From NCBI RefSeq assembly GCF_001186125.1, contig NW_014040442.1, positions 98,570-148,406 on the forward strand: a DNA stretch of 49,837 bases, given 5' to 3'. Origin of the DNA: Sphaeroforma arctica JP610 (lineage: Eukaryota > Opisthokonta > Ichthyosporea > Ichthyophonida). Below the pieces are notes generated by a model. The model was given only the letters and a program-made list of their open reading frames with translations. It searched no databases and was not told where the DNA came from. Positions within the stretch are counted from its first letter, which is position 1; each line of letters opens with the position of its first letter. Shown piece after piece: positions 30,256 through 42,533 of this stretch. The position numbers were made by a program, and so were the translations under genes.

Positions 30256-31918
30256 AGTACGTTGTGTAGTTCAATGGAGGTATACGTTGTGTGGTTCAAT
30301 GGAGGTTTGTAATGTATGTAAACGTCCTCGAAATAGGTCGGGTATAAATACTTCTCCGTCCTAGAGATCGTTTCTCATCTCAACAAGTCTCGACACTGTT
30401 TGCCCGGAAAGATTTATTCCGTGCCTTTCACTACGTCCTTTTCAGAGTGGTACATTAGTAAATGAATTCTGCTCATGCCTCCAGCAGACTATGGTGCCGT
30501 ATATCCTTCGATGAAATACTTGTCGGGGTTCACCCTACACTCCTTGGGTGCTACTCCAACCTCCTAGTGGAGTCACATCCTTAGAGAGCTCCACCGCTCT
30601 CGCTTTACTCTTCTTCCTATGCTAATCATACTCCCTTGTGCAGCTGCATGTGCCGTTGCGGTTGTCGGTATGTAACTGCCTATTGTCGGCCTGTCGTGCC
30701 CTACAGACCCCTCTGTTTACCTCTAGATCCTGCTTGGTACTTTCTTTCGAGCATCTCTAACACAAAGTCCTTCCTAGACAAGTAGTTCCCAGTGCCTCTG
30801 TGGATTCTAACTGTGCATTATACAATTCTTACCTCGACATCCCCTAGTTTACCAGATATCATCCCTATCTATGTACTGTAACTTCTAAGGTGGTTCTTTG
30901 ATTTACAGTAAGACTCAAATTGTACTATTAGTCCGTATCGTACCACGATCCTATTGCTAACCTCTTTGTTCAATGTACCTGGGTACCATTTAAATATGGA
31001 CATACTCTCTACCCCTTCGATCTCTCAATTTCGTCAAGAAGAATCTCTCTTACCACGTTAGTAACGTACTATGCTTATGATATCATGATATACATCTATA
31101 ATTGTTTACGCTGACTTGTTCTTTGTGTCCTTACTTGCTTTCTAACCTTCATTTTAGTCCCTTTAAGTATCTTCTAACTGGGACATTGCGAACTACCTAA
31201 CTTTTCCCTTTGTCTATGCCTAGAGTTAGGGCGTATTTCTTGTAGTATTATATCTACTTGCCCCATCTACCGTAGGTGCAACATTCCTAATTCTATTCTT
31301 GATTGCTTCTATGCATACAACCTCTTAGATCTTACTCACTATATAAACTGGTTCCATTTCTCTAACGCAATTTCTACTGAGTATCCTCTAACCAAAAATA
31401 TTTCCAGAATAGGGTTGTAACTCGATATCTAACTCACAATTTTACCCACACTATTTGTTTCTACAACATATAATCACCAAACTATTTTGCACCATCGTTT
31501 CTACTTAACTGATCGTCTGGCTGGTCCCTCGTCTTGGCCGTTTGGCCCTTCTTGTCCTGCTCATTTCGTTCTTGTACTTCAGATGTCTGGTCCTGATTCG
31601 ATTGCTTCTTGGGTTCGGTCGTGGGCTCCTTGGGTTCGGTCGTAGTCCTCTTCGCTGCCACTACTCGATATCAATGATGGCATTGTGGCACTAACGTCAC
31701 TACTTGTGTACCCACTATCGTCTTCTACCGCGGGTAGATTCTCAAAGATTTCATCATTTTGTCGCGCCATCTTACTTCCGCTATTATAACAATCGATGTT
31801 CTCTTTCTTCGTTCGTCGTATTCCTGTAGAAAAATCTAAAAAAATTTCATTCAATTATTATAAAGTAGCTTATTTCCTAATTACTAATATACTCACAACT
31901 TCCTTGGTAAGCTAAGAA
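30256..31918 (-). other. E3 leader with leader ORF at 31579-31770
   Basis: About 1.66 kb between the 5' LTR and gag. It is mostly AT-rich with no gene from 30256 to 31578. A short open frame from the ATG at 31770 encodes MARQNDEIFENLPAVEDDSG and then YTSSDVSATMPSLISSSGSEED. Its acidic start resembles the E2 leader ORF. Just upstream, GTGAGTAT (from 31896) and a pyrimidine tract ending CTACAG (31824) look like a 73-nt intron between the LTR and this ORF. Beside the 5' LTR the minus strand reads TTCTTAGCTTACC. Confidence 0.5.
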
Positions 31919-32149
31919 TGTGGTAAACGAACGCTTCAATAACCGTATCGCAACGTTCTCCCTCCGTAGAGAGGGAGACGTTGTTCATTTATTAGTAATT
32001 GTAAAATTAGTGACCCTAAAAGTGAGTCATAAGTCATGTGCCGCAGTAGTCAGCAAAAACCAAGTTTCTCAGAGTATTATGATAAACAGTAAAAAATTAT
32101 AAAAACTAAAATAAACAACTAAAACCTAAGTACTTGTATTCTGACCACA
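31919..32149 (-). repeat. E3 5' LTR
   Basis: 231-bp LTR paired with 23538-23770. The hairpin CAACGTTCTCCCTC / GAGGGAGACGTTG at 31951-31983 is the most perfect of the six LTRs. Copia RT coding resumes directly after it. Confidence 0.92.
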
Positions 32150-33483
32150 TCATGCGCCCGGGTTTTACTCAAACGCAGGGCATCGCTTCCACGTGTTCTC
32201 ATGAAACATTACGGTCTGTTCTTGCTGTCGCTGCTTCTCAAGGCTGGCGAGTCGCTCAAATGGATGTCGACACCGCTTATTTATACGCTGACCTCGACGA
32301 GCCTATATATATGCGCCCTCCTCCCGGTTCTAGTTCTGTCGGTTTCCCTGATAAGTTCGTCCTTGCTCTCAAGAAGTGTTTATACGGCCTCAAACAGTCG
32401 GGTAGCCTCTGGCACGCTCTCATTAAGTCCAAACTTCTCGCCATGGGTTTTACCCAGAGCCGTACCGATCCGTGCATGTTTATTATCAACACCCCCGACT
32501 TCTCCTGCATTATTATCCTTTACGTCGATGACACTATTATCTGTGGTAAAACCGATTCCGACATTAGTCACTTCAAAACGCTCATCACTCGCGAGTTTAG
32601 CTGCAAAGATCCTGGCCGACCACACTGGTTACTCGGCGTTCGCGTCATATCCTACCAATGACTCCATCCGTCTTCTCCAGGACAATTATATTACCGATGC
32701 CCTCACCACGTTTGATCTCCTTGATGCTCATGTCGCCCCTACGCCTGCCACTTCTGATATCATCAGCGCTAACGATGGTTCCCGCTTTACCTGTCGGTGC
32801 TTACTCGTATTGACATCAGCTTCCCTTTAAACAATCTCCCACGCTATATGGCTAATCTGTCTCCAGCGCATTGAATAGCTGCCCAGCGTATCTTACGGTA
32901 CCTCAAAGGCACGCCCAATCTTGGCCTTACCTATTGTTTCCAGCCTGGTGCCCCCATTGTTGATGCTTTCGTCGATGCCAATTATAATGCCTGTCCTGAT
33001 ACTCGTCACTCTACCAGTGGCTATGTCCTTCGTATCAATGGCGTCCCCGTCGTCTGGAAGTCCAAACGTCAGAAGACCGTCAAGACTAGCACTGCAGAGG
33101 CCGAATATTACGCTGCATCTGAGGCTGGTAAACAATTTCAATGGTTGCGCAATCTCTTATCCGAGATCGGCTTCCCACAGTCCACACCCACACCGCTCTA
33201 TTGCGACAATCAATCGGCCATTCACGTCATTACAGACACCGGCACTAACAAGCATCTCAAACATGTTGACATTCGTATCCATCATATCCGCGACATACAA
33301 TCCCAAGGTGTCATCAGCACTCAATATGTTACCTCCTCTGACAATGTCGCTGACATTCTTACGAAAAATACCGCACGTCTCACACATTCTCGTCATACTT
33401 CCAATATGCTCCTCCGTCGTCCCTCAATCTTCCGATGCCTTCGCGGAAACAATCCAGGAGAGGAGCGTATCACACTACAGTGA
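32150..33483 (+). pseudogene. Copia reverse transcriptase (main part) and RNase H
   Basis: RT landmarks are GFTQTQGI, the core WRVAQMDVDTAYLYADLDEPIYM, KKCLYGLKQSGSLWHALI and the active-site box IILYVDDTIICG. RNase H has the copia signature STAEAEYYAASEAGKQFQWLR, then TPLYCDNQSAIHV, NKHLKHVDIRIHHIRD and DNVADILTK. The order RT then RNase H after integrase confirms Ty1/copia. It is broken, and the end is duplicated (33359-33858). Confidence 0.92.
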
Positions 33484-33858
33484 ACTGCAGATTGTATCCT
33501 CAATAACACTACACACTGCTGGTTTTAGGAGAGTGTTAGGGCAAAATCAACACTGTTATTCTTTTCTCCTATACAATAGCAGTTCGGTACTAAGTATAGT
33601 ACACAAGATTACGAAAAATACGGCACGTCCCGCACATTCTCGTTATACTTCCAATATGCTCTCCGTCGTCCCTCAATCTTCCGATGCCGTTCACGGAAAC
33701 AATCCAGGGGAGGAGCGCATCACACTACAGTGAACTGCAGATTGTATCCTCAATAACACTACACACTGCTGGTTTTAAGGGAGTGTTATGACAGAATCAA
33801 CACTGACATTCTTATATCCTATACAATAGCAGTTCGGTACTAATTATAGTACACAAGA
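33359..33858. repeat. 250-bp tandem duplication spanning RNase H end and LTR start
   Basis: TTACGAAAAATAC(C/G)GCACGTC begins at 33359 and again at 33609. Each unit contains the pol end, the polypurine-like TGGTTTTA(G/A)G(A/G)GAG and the first ~75 bp of the LTR. The element thus shows an extra partial LTR at 33534-33608 ahead of the true 3' LTR at 33784. Confidence 0.9.
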
Positions 33859-34046
33859 GAACTGACACATGTCAGAGTATCAATATATTATGACACTCAC
33901 TCCACATGGCAGAGTGTCAATATATTATGACACTCACAGATTACATGATATACTTTCCTGTGAACTATCACATTGTCTACACAATATACAACACTGCAAA
34001 AAGGGATAATAAAGTTACTCTATTCATAGTTCTATATTGTTTAACA
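33784..34046 (+). repeat. Copia 3' LTR
   Basis: 263 bp, TGTTATGACAG...TTGTTTAACA. It includes a tandem pair TCAATATATTATGACACTCAC (33879-33932) and GGGATAATAAAGTTACTC. The target duplication TCTAT follows at 34047-34051. Confidence 0.93.
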
Positions 34047-34051
34047 TCTAT

Positions 34052-34672
34052 ATTGTCGTCACAATTTTCCATTTGAAATTACTGTCTTCTCTTGGTAACT
34101 TCGGAAATTTTGAAGTCTTTAGTAGTTTAGATAGTGCAGGTTTATTGTCTTTATCATCTAAGCGTGAACGCAAGATTTATAGCTCGCTAATATACTAACT
34201 AATTAGTATTAATTCGTCCTTCTCATCCTCACCACCCTCATTGATAGCTTGGTCGTATCTCCTTCTGAGTTTTGCGTCTACCATTGGCATGCGACGTTCT
34301 GGTTGCTAATCGTGAATGCCTACTCTCATCTTGTGTAGACTCGCGATGGTTATAGGTGCTGTTTGTTTCAGTTTGGCTACAATCATACTCACCAGGAAGT
34401 GATCGCCTTGACAAATTCTCTCGTATTTTTCTAAACGTATTGTTGATGCCTGTACGGGCACCTCATTAGGTGTTTGTTGGCTTGAGTTGGCACCCGGGGC
34501 TACCCTCCCCCTGCTGGGTTGTCATCCGCACCTTCACCACCATACACGCCTGCTTTGGTTGTGTTGGCATCTTGAGTCGACTGAGTGGACGTGTCTATAT
34601 TGCAGGCTATTAGTGAAGACTTGTGTAAAATTCGCTGTGAATAGGCGCGTACCCCTCGTCTTTACTAGTAAC

Positions 34673-34700
<28 letters not shown>
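34052..34700 (-). mobile_element. E0 retroelement fossil, upstream gag-like part
   Basis: Minus-strand coding remnants upstream of the copia insertion: ETKQTAPITIASLHKMRVGIH, VDAKLRRRYDQAINEGGEDE, KLLKTSKFPKLPREDSNFKWK. FPKLP...NFKWK is the kind of motif found near the start of many gag capsids. A (TA)n run of about 24 bp lies at 34677-34701. It is broken, and its superfamily is unclear. Its boundary with the sequence to the right was not found. Confidence 0.45.
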
Positions 34701-34703
<3 letters not shown>

Positions 34704-34895
34704 CATTTATCTCATTTACTTTTGTCGTGGTTACGATCTTCTGCACTTCCGTGGGAAGTGTTTACCGCTCTGTGCTATGCGGTAACTTGTTGTGTTCCTT
34801 CCTGTGATTGTGAAAGTGTATTTGTTGTTGGTTAGTTAAGCTTATTCCGTCACGTGCGAACATACTCGTATTTATTCCTCATGTGATATTAAGTA

Positions 34896-35014
34896 GATGT
34901 TCGGTCCTGATGACGTCACCTGTGAATTTCGGTCTCATTGACCTCACCGCTGGCCCTAACAGGCTTCACTTGTGATGCTCGGTCTGATTGACGTCACTTT
35001 TGATGTTCGGTCAT
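34896..35014. repeat. Four degenerate 25-bp repeats with two CRE-like TGACGTCA sites
   Basis: GATGTTCGGTCCTGATGACGTCACC (34896), GAATTTCGGTCTCATTGACCTCACC (34924), TGATGCTCGGTCTGATTGACGTCACT (34972) and TGATGTTCGGTCAT (35001). Two contain the palindrome TGACGTCA, the binding site of CREB/ATF-type bZIP factors. A cluster like this beside gag remnants could be an LTR or leader enhancer of E0. That is inference. Confidence 0.6.
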
Positions 35015-35505
35015 ATGTACCGTACTGTGTGAATATTGAACTTTTTGTTAAGTTTTTTCATACTAATTGCACCAACTGTCTTGTGTTTGTGTTCGCGTTC
35101 GCTAAACTATTGTTGGGTTCTACTGCTCTTGTGTATGTCTGATCGTGGTGTCCTTGTGTCCAACCAACCAGTATATACGCGAAATTCACATGCGTGTGCA
35201 TGATTTGAGTGTGATTGTCGTGTTCTTGGTATGTCCTGTTTCTTGGAAACAGCGTACTTCTTGTTTGCAGACATTTAAAACTCTATCTCGTCCAAAACTC
35301 TCTGCTCCTAGTTTGCACAAGTTGTAAACTCAAGATCGTTGTGCGGGTTCGTGATTAGGATACAATCTTGCATTCCTTAGACGCAATCTTGCTTTATTAG
35401 CATGTCTTACTTCTCATGAAGCGCTATGCGCTAAGTTCGTGATATATTTGTTGCGTAAGCATTCTTGCTTCACTCACTATGTGTTGTGTCCGATCTGGGA
35501 GCTTC
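35015..35505. other. Unassigned interval
   Basis: No gene or repeat recognised. The sequence is T-rich on the plus strand with short local repeats (GCATTCCTTAGACGCAATCTTGC). It lies between the CRE-like repeats and the E5 relic and may be the LTR or leader of either element. Confidence 0.3.
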
Positions 35506-38202
35506 TTAGTCTTGTGTAGATCGATTGTGGGTCTGATTGTACCTCTCTTTGTGTTTCTGTACACTGTGATTGTTTACCTGGCGGTTGGTACCCCATAGTT
35601 GGTCACGAAATGTTCTCATCACTTGAAACATCTGAATCTGACATGACATCCGGACAATCACTGATCCCAGAAAGAACCTCTGAGTCCGAGCTCGTACCAC
35701 TGGACTGCGATCCATCGCCTGCGAATGAGGTACAAAATCCTCTGTGGAACTCTCATCATCCCCGCTGTCGACGCGACGATTGTTGGCACCACCAGCCGCG
35801 CGTTCCAACGCCCGCCGTGGTTTATGCCTCCTCTTCATTTGCATTTTTTTTTCCCGCGCACGAGGCTTTGACTGCCTATAGCCAAGCAACAGCTTGATTT
35901 GCGGGCTCAATGGGACATTTGTGTCCTTAAACCATGACCAATTAATGGCCGACATGGGCACTAGTATCAGCTCATCGCCGCTCCACATAAGCGCCCAATT
36001 AGAATGACCCATTTAGTCATATCCAATGAGTATTTCACAACCCATTGGTATGTCCTCCACTACATAGAATGGGTGGCCCTTAGCTAACGCTTAAGTCCCC
36101 CCAAGGATGATCATATACGCCTCCTAGTCATCCCACGGCACAAAACACGGGATTTAATTTCCCCATTCCGTCAATACTTTCTAATGCAGTCCTGTATACT
36201 TCTGCCTGGCTGTCACACCGAGCTCACTGAGCAGGCGATTCGAAACAAGCTAGAATGTACAACCCAAATTCGCATACGCCCACGTGTGCACAGCCCCGAC
36301 TATAGCAGGAACCACCGCACCATTTCACTTACGACGCAATTTCTTCTTCGAAGCTGCGCCTGCTGACCCGCCATAACGCGGGAAGTTTTCCGCTGCATGA
36401 TAAGTCTCGTAACAAACCGTATGGTAGAGCTCAGCCTCTGATTCCGACGACCGGGAGTGCTTACGACCTCTTTTACGCCGTCCTCTGCGCTTATCACGCC
36501 CACACTCACGGCTATGTGAGCGCGATGAACTATCGTGCGACCGCTTGCGGTGATGTCTGTCCTTACCAGACCGCGAATGCGATCGTTCTCGACCTGATTC
36601 AGCATCGTCCAATTCCGAACGCCGATTGCGACGCTTCCAGGGCTTGGAGTAACCTTATTCTTGTCTCTCGTGTGGTAATTCTCATAAGAACGCCGATTTC
36701 CGCTACAGTCCTCGTTCCTGTCTTTCGTACGTATCTTGCGTGCCCTACCAATAAGAAAATTGAGCTGCGCCTGCAACTGCTGCTGCTTAGGCTGTTGCTG
36801 ACCACCGCCACCTTTGTTGCCTTTGCCTCCATGGTCATCACTACCACAATCTGCCTTCTGGCCATTGCCATTTTTCTGGTGGCTCTGCTGCAGATTGCCT
36901 ACACTAGCAATAACCTTAAAACTAACACCATCCTCGGTCTAAATGAAATCGAATAATGCTGCGCTATAAAGCACATACGACTGTTGTAGCCAGCTGAGCA
37001 AGCGCGGTGTGCCTTGCTCAGCAAACCCAGCCAAGGACAGAACGTGCTTCGTGATCCTAAAATTGAGTGAAAATAACAACTCAACGACCACAACCTGTTC
37101 GTTCACTTCACTCACTACTTTCTCTAATAACTCAGGCTCAGCAATTGCTTGTGCTAACAAAAACTTACTGATGTTGCCGTTCACCATTGCCAATGCTGCG
37201 TACGCCTTGTTGGACCCATTCCTAAGGCGCATACAGAACCGAGAAACTTCCTCAGATATGCCTGTTGGCAAGCGAAGAACCGCTTAGTCAATAGCTCGCG
37301 AAGCACGGGGAGCCAATGGCACCCCTTCTGTCAATTGAGAAATTCATTGCTGAACTGGCAGAAGTCGACCCTGATGTCGACGATCCCGAAGTACTTGGTG
37401 CCATCGCTCTTTCAGATTGACAGCGATGAGCTTCTTCAGCCCTACCTCTGTTCGGATCCGCTGCCCCATGGCTTCGTCCTGCTGAAATTGCGCCCATTGC
37501 GCTTTCTCAGCTTCCGTCGGCTGGCCATCGCCACCATTTCTCGATGCACCCGATGTGCCCGAATCTGGCTGAGTCGCTGTGGGATCCTGTTGCCCTATAG
37601 GTAGTGACAGAGTGGCTGGCTCTGGCACCGCCGAAGCACCTGATGCTGCCGTACGCCCGCCATCCGACGGCGTATTCAACTCGGCATCTCGCTGATCCGC
37701 TAGAAATGCAGCCGCTCGATGGGGAGCTGCCTCGTTCTCTGCACCAGTTTGGTACGCCTTTAAATGGCTACGCAAGAGAGGGACCGAGCTTGAGCCCCCT
37801 AACAGGCTCTCGGTTCCCATGTTTGCTCGAAGCGACGCGACAAAGTTGTCGGCCGAAAAGCTGCTGCTTCCGCTGAGGTTCGGGCATCAAGTGACTCCTC
37901 CAGGAACACCTTCAACAGGGCTCTGTCGCCATGTAAGAAAGCAGCTCCTATAAGACATGCACAGTAACTTGCAGATCCTTCCGCAAAGCTCGCGCAACCG
38001 CCGCTGAATGAGAAGTGTCCTTCCGGAAATGACGACATTCGCCAGCGTACAAGGTGGCCATCGCCAATAGCCACATATGATTTCCTTGCATTCGTTGAGC
38101 TGAATTTCTGTACAATTGCGGGCCTATGTAGAGGCTTAGCATCTGTTCCTTCTCAAATAACTGTCGACTTCCAAGCGTAGAAGTCATCACACTTGTTGTC
38201 AT
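35506..38202 (-). mobile_element. E5, decayed gag-pro relic
   Basis: Minus-strand remnants in retroelement order. At 38202-36939 are gag-like helical segments (MTTSVMTSTLGSRQLFEKEQM, TEAEKAQWAQFQQDEAMGQRI, ISEEVSRFCMRLRNGSNKAYA, NISKFLLAQAIAEPELLEKV). At 36776-36300 is an R/S-rich part (SRSGKDRHHRKRSHDSSS) with a degenerate knuckle-like stretch. At 36060-35506 is a piece resembling the C-terminal half of retropepsin (VVEDIPMGCEILIGYD, ALMWSGDELIL), followed by a basic region. RT and LTRs were not found. It is broken throughout. It may be separate from E0 or an older copy that E0 entered. Confidence 0.45.
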
Positions 38203-38380
38203 GTAATAAGTGACGCTGATACTGCTTGGCCATGCCGAGGCTATGTTAACTATCTACACCAACTATATACTACTATTGTGAGATGGGGAATTCACGGCTA
38301 GCTAACAATCAATTCTTCTACTGAGAGCTATATTAGTAGGTTTAAAAAATTTAGAGTAGATTTCTGGGCCCAAATATATA
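38203..38380. other. Short unassigned AT-rich interval
   Basis: Transition between the E5 relic and the microsatellite block. No feature recognised. Confidence 0.4.
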
Positions 38381-40162
38381 TATATATATATTAATATGTC
38401 GGTATGAATATTTGGTTCACAGAATTTGATAATTATCACGTGTCACTATATTATACTCCAAAGTTTGGTACTACGGCTTCGAGGCCGATCACAATACACA
38501 CACACACACATATATATATATATACATATACATGCATACATTTAACAATATATATACATATACATGCATACATTTAAATGTATATAAACATACACACAAA
38601 CACACACACACATATATATATGTATATATCTATCTATTTATATAGATATATATGTATATGTATAGATATATATGTATATATCTATATACATGCATTATAT
38701 CTTACATATATTACACAAACATAGGCATGTATTATATATTATACAATATTAAATCATATTTAAAGACATACACACGTACATAAAAAATATGGATATGGAT
38801 ATGGATATATATATACATACATATATAGGCATATTTATATACATATACATATACAATACATACATATATATATACATATATATACATAAATATACATATA
38901 CAATATACATACATATATATATACATTTACATACATACACATATATTATATCTACATTTATATATATATATATATATGTTTGTGTTTATGTAAAGTTATA
39001 TACAAATATAATATTAATTGAAAATCTGTAACAATAGTATATTAGCTGTAGATATCGCACACCATATTTATATACATATATACGGTTACGTATATATGCA
39101 TACACACTCATATATTCATACAGTTATATATATGTTTTCATATATATATATACATACATATATATATATATATATACATAAACATATATATATATATATG
39201 TATATTTATTTAAATATTTATAGGTATATACATACACACACACATATACATACATATATATATATATAGATGCATACAAATAAACAATATATATATATAT
39301 ACATATATACATATATACACACACACACACACATGTATATATAATTGGACTATATTTACATATCCATATCTACATATAAACATATAATTATATAATATAT
39401 TTATATACGAATATATACAATATATATATATATATATATATATAGATGTAGTCATATATATATATATAAATTCGAAAATATTTATAAATGGACTTTATAT
39501 TTATATATCCATATCCATATCCATATATATATACATGTAAATAAAAATAAAAAAATAATATATATATATATACGAATATATATACATATACATATAGATA
39601 TATTCATATATATGCGTATATATACATATACATATAGATATATTCATATATATGTGTATATAATATATATATATATCTATGTAAATATAAATATATATAC
39701 AAATATATATATATATACATAGTATATACACATTTACCTTGATAAACATATATTTATACGTATATATAATGATATATATATATATACGTATGTATATAAA
39801 TTTATATACGTATACGTATGCGTATATACATATATATATATATATGTATACTTAAATATATATATATATATAGCAATGGACTGTATATATAGATATACGA
39901 CTGTATATATAGATATAGATATATATATACGCGAATATATATATATATAAATATATATACATATATAGCTAGTTATGAATATATATTCATATATATATAT
40001 ACATACACATGTATATATATATACGTATACAAATATATATCGTGTATATGTATATATATAGATACGTACATATAAATATACACGTACAAATACACGTATA
40101 TATTTATATATATAGATATAGATACGTACATATATATATATATATATACGTATATAATATAC
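38381..40162. repeat. TA/CATA microsatellite block
   Basis: Nearly continuous alternation of (TA)n, TATACATA, CACACA and GGATAT runs, for example TATGGATATGGATATGG at 38788. Every open frame here is a run of Y, I, M, H and C from the repeat and is not a gene. Confidence 0.95.
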
Positions 40163-42125
40163 AAGTACTCCTCATTACATCAACTGCATTCGTATCTGCG
40201 TACAAGTACAGACTCTATAACATACGCATACAATATTTTATCGTATTTCGCGTTCCATCTTTCTATTAGCGTTCAGTCGCTCTCACACATGTTATATTCG
40301 CGTACAGGAAAATTATACATATTGTCGCGCCAAATCCAAATTCGAAACCAACCCAGTCCAAGCCTGAAAATCAATCCGCTGCTGCATGAGCTCCCTGCGA
40401 ACTCAACGGACAACCAGTAGAAGGCGCGACTTCTCAATGGCCAATACTATCAGGCCCTGACTTCTCTGGGACCTACAGGCATATTCCACTTAACTCTCAA
40501 AAGGGACCCATTTCAGGACCCCCAGGGACGAAAATTCTAGTCCACAAGGGCCAAAGGTAGAATATACAAACATATAATCATATATATATTATATAATCAT
40601 ATATGTATATATATATATAATCATTTATATATATATACATAAACATAAGCATACATACATACATACATAAATATACATGTGTGTGTACGGGTATAGGCTG
40701 TGGTGGTTCTCGTATTCGTTATGCTAGTGCGTATATTTTGACGAGGATATGTGTGTACAATGATACGAAAACATGCTATGGACAAGTGTGTATTGTAGTG
40801 AATCTTGATCACATACCGCTCTTCTGTATGGTTTGACGACCATGTATGCAATTTTGTGTTGGTGCTGTACTTCAATGTATATACATATATAAATGCATAT
40901 TTGTATAGATGAATATAGATGTATATGTGTATAAATATGAATATTTATATACATATATATATATATATATATACACATACATATAAATACAAATATGCAT
41001 ATATATATAAATATTTATACATATGTATATGTACAATATATAAATATATAATTGTGTGTATAAACACATATATTTGTGTGTAATATATTATATATATATA
41101 TATCAGCCTACATCATTTCATATACCGTCAACTGGGTTTGTACAATTGTGACATATGTTTATGTAGATATACAGACATAAATAAATATGTGCATGTATTA
41201 TATGTTATAGTATATATATACAGGTAATATATATATATGTAAATATACAGGTATTATATATTATATTTTACATATATACAAATTATATATTAAATTTTCA
41301 TACATACAAACATATATATGTGTGTATATAAATATTATATATATATATATATATACCTGTATATAAATATAAACAAATTATATATTCAATTTTCGTACAT
41401 ACATACATGTGTATATAAATATTATATATATATATATACCTGTATATAAATATTATATGTATTTTGTATATGTACATATGTATAATACATAAAACATCCA
41501 CATATATATATATATATATGTTTTCAAGTTTTAGGGATGGCACCTCCATTATAAACTTCATAAAATTAAAAATAAGTACTCCTCATTACCTCAACTGCAT
41601 TCGCGTCTGCGTACACGTACAAACTTCATAACATCAATATAGTGTTGTATTGAGCGTTCATCTTCCTGTTAGCGCTGAGCCGCTCACACAAGCTATTTTC
41701 GCGTCCAGGAAAATCATACATACATATTGTCGCACCAAAACCAAATTTGAAACAACCCGGTTCAAGCCTTAAATTCAATTCGCCACTGCCTGAGCTCCCT
41801 GAGAACTCGAGGGCCAACCATGGGAGGCCCTGACTTCTCAAGGGCCACTAACACCAGGCCCTTACTTCTCTGAGACATACAGCCTGCTACAAGCATATTT
41901 CACTAACCACCCCATTGAGGATCCCTAGGGACGAAAATTCGAGTCCCTAAGGGCCCAGGGTAGGAAATAAATACATAAATACATACATATAAATATATAT
42001 AAATATACAAACACACATATATATATGCATGTTTGTGCTTGTGTGTATATGTGTATACATACATACATACATACATAATATATATTCATATTTATATATA
42101 TATACATACATACACGCACATAAAC

Positions 42126-42158
<33 letters not shown>

Positions 42159-42497
42159 AATATATATATACATGTGTATGTGTGTGTATACATAAGCCGT
42201 GATGTTTCTCGCATTTTTGGTGCTTGTGTGTATGTTTTGACGAGCATGTGTCTGTACAATGATGCGAATGCATGCGATGGACAATTGTGTGTTGTAGTGA
42301 ATTTCGACCACATAATGCTCATCTGTATGTTTTAGTTTGTGTATGTATGTACAATGATGCGATAGACAATTGTGTGTTGGTGCTATACTTCAATATATGG
42401 GTACAAGTATCTGGTAGTTTCGGAGAACACCAGTAAGGGGTAGGCTAAAGATATTCGTACGTCAACGAGGCCCGCCTAAAGTACATCGATGCGATTG

Positions 42498-42533
<36 letters not shown>

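Larger units (their letters stand above)
23538..32149 (-). mobile_element. E3, Ty3-type LTR retrotransposon fossil nested in the copia RT
   Basis: 8612 bp on the minus strand with LTRs 23538-23770 and 31919-32149 (TGTGGTAAACG...CCACA, about 92% alike). The flanks TTAT (23534-23537) and TCAT (32150-32153) look like a 4-bp target duplication with one difference. It has the same gene order as E1 and E2, including the Dam-like domain, gag UGA and leader ORF. A 302-bp tandem duplication lies in its integrase. It is broken in several places. Confidence 0.92.
17872..34046 (+). mobile_element. Ty1/copia-type LTR retrotransposon fossil, split by E3
   Basis: Plus-strand element. Its 5' LTR is 17872-18693 (itself interrupted) and its 3' LTR is 33784-34046. 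The ends are TGTTA...TAACA type, and a perfect 5-bp target duplication TCTAT lies at 17867-17871 and 34047-34051. The order gag, protease, integrase, RT, RNase H (integrase before RT) defines Ty1/copia. It carries a MULE-like insert in the 5' LTR, a solo LTR between protease and integrase, E3 within RT and two internal tandem duplications. LTR halves differ by about 9%. It is broken in many places. Confidence 0.93.

Noticed and set aside
33534-33608. A second nested copia LTR insertion
   Set aside because: It lacks its own end and target duplication, and it is explained fully by the 250-bp tandem duplication of the element's own 3' end.
36325-36612. RS-domain splicing factor
   Set aside because: The R/S-rich frame is short, overlaps other remnants and sits between gag-like and protease-like pieces. 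A basic gag segment explains it better.
41573-41968. SINE with a tRNA-like B box (GGTTCAAGCC)
   Set aside because: The B box is not kept in the second copy (40163-40565), no A box stands at the right distance, and there is no tail or target duplication.
38732-42335. Many open frames of 60-130 codons rich in Y, I, M and C
   Set aside because: They are translations of TA/CATA microsatellite in several frames on both strands. No start context, domain or non-repeat composition supports a gene.
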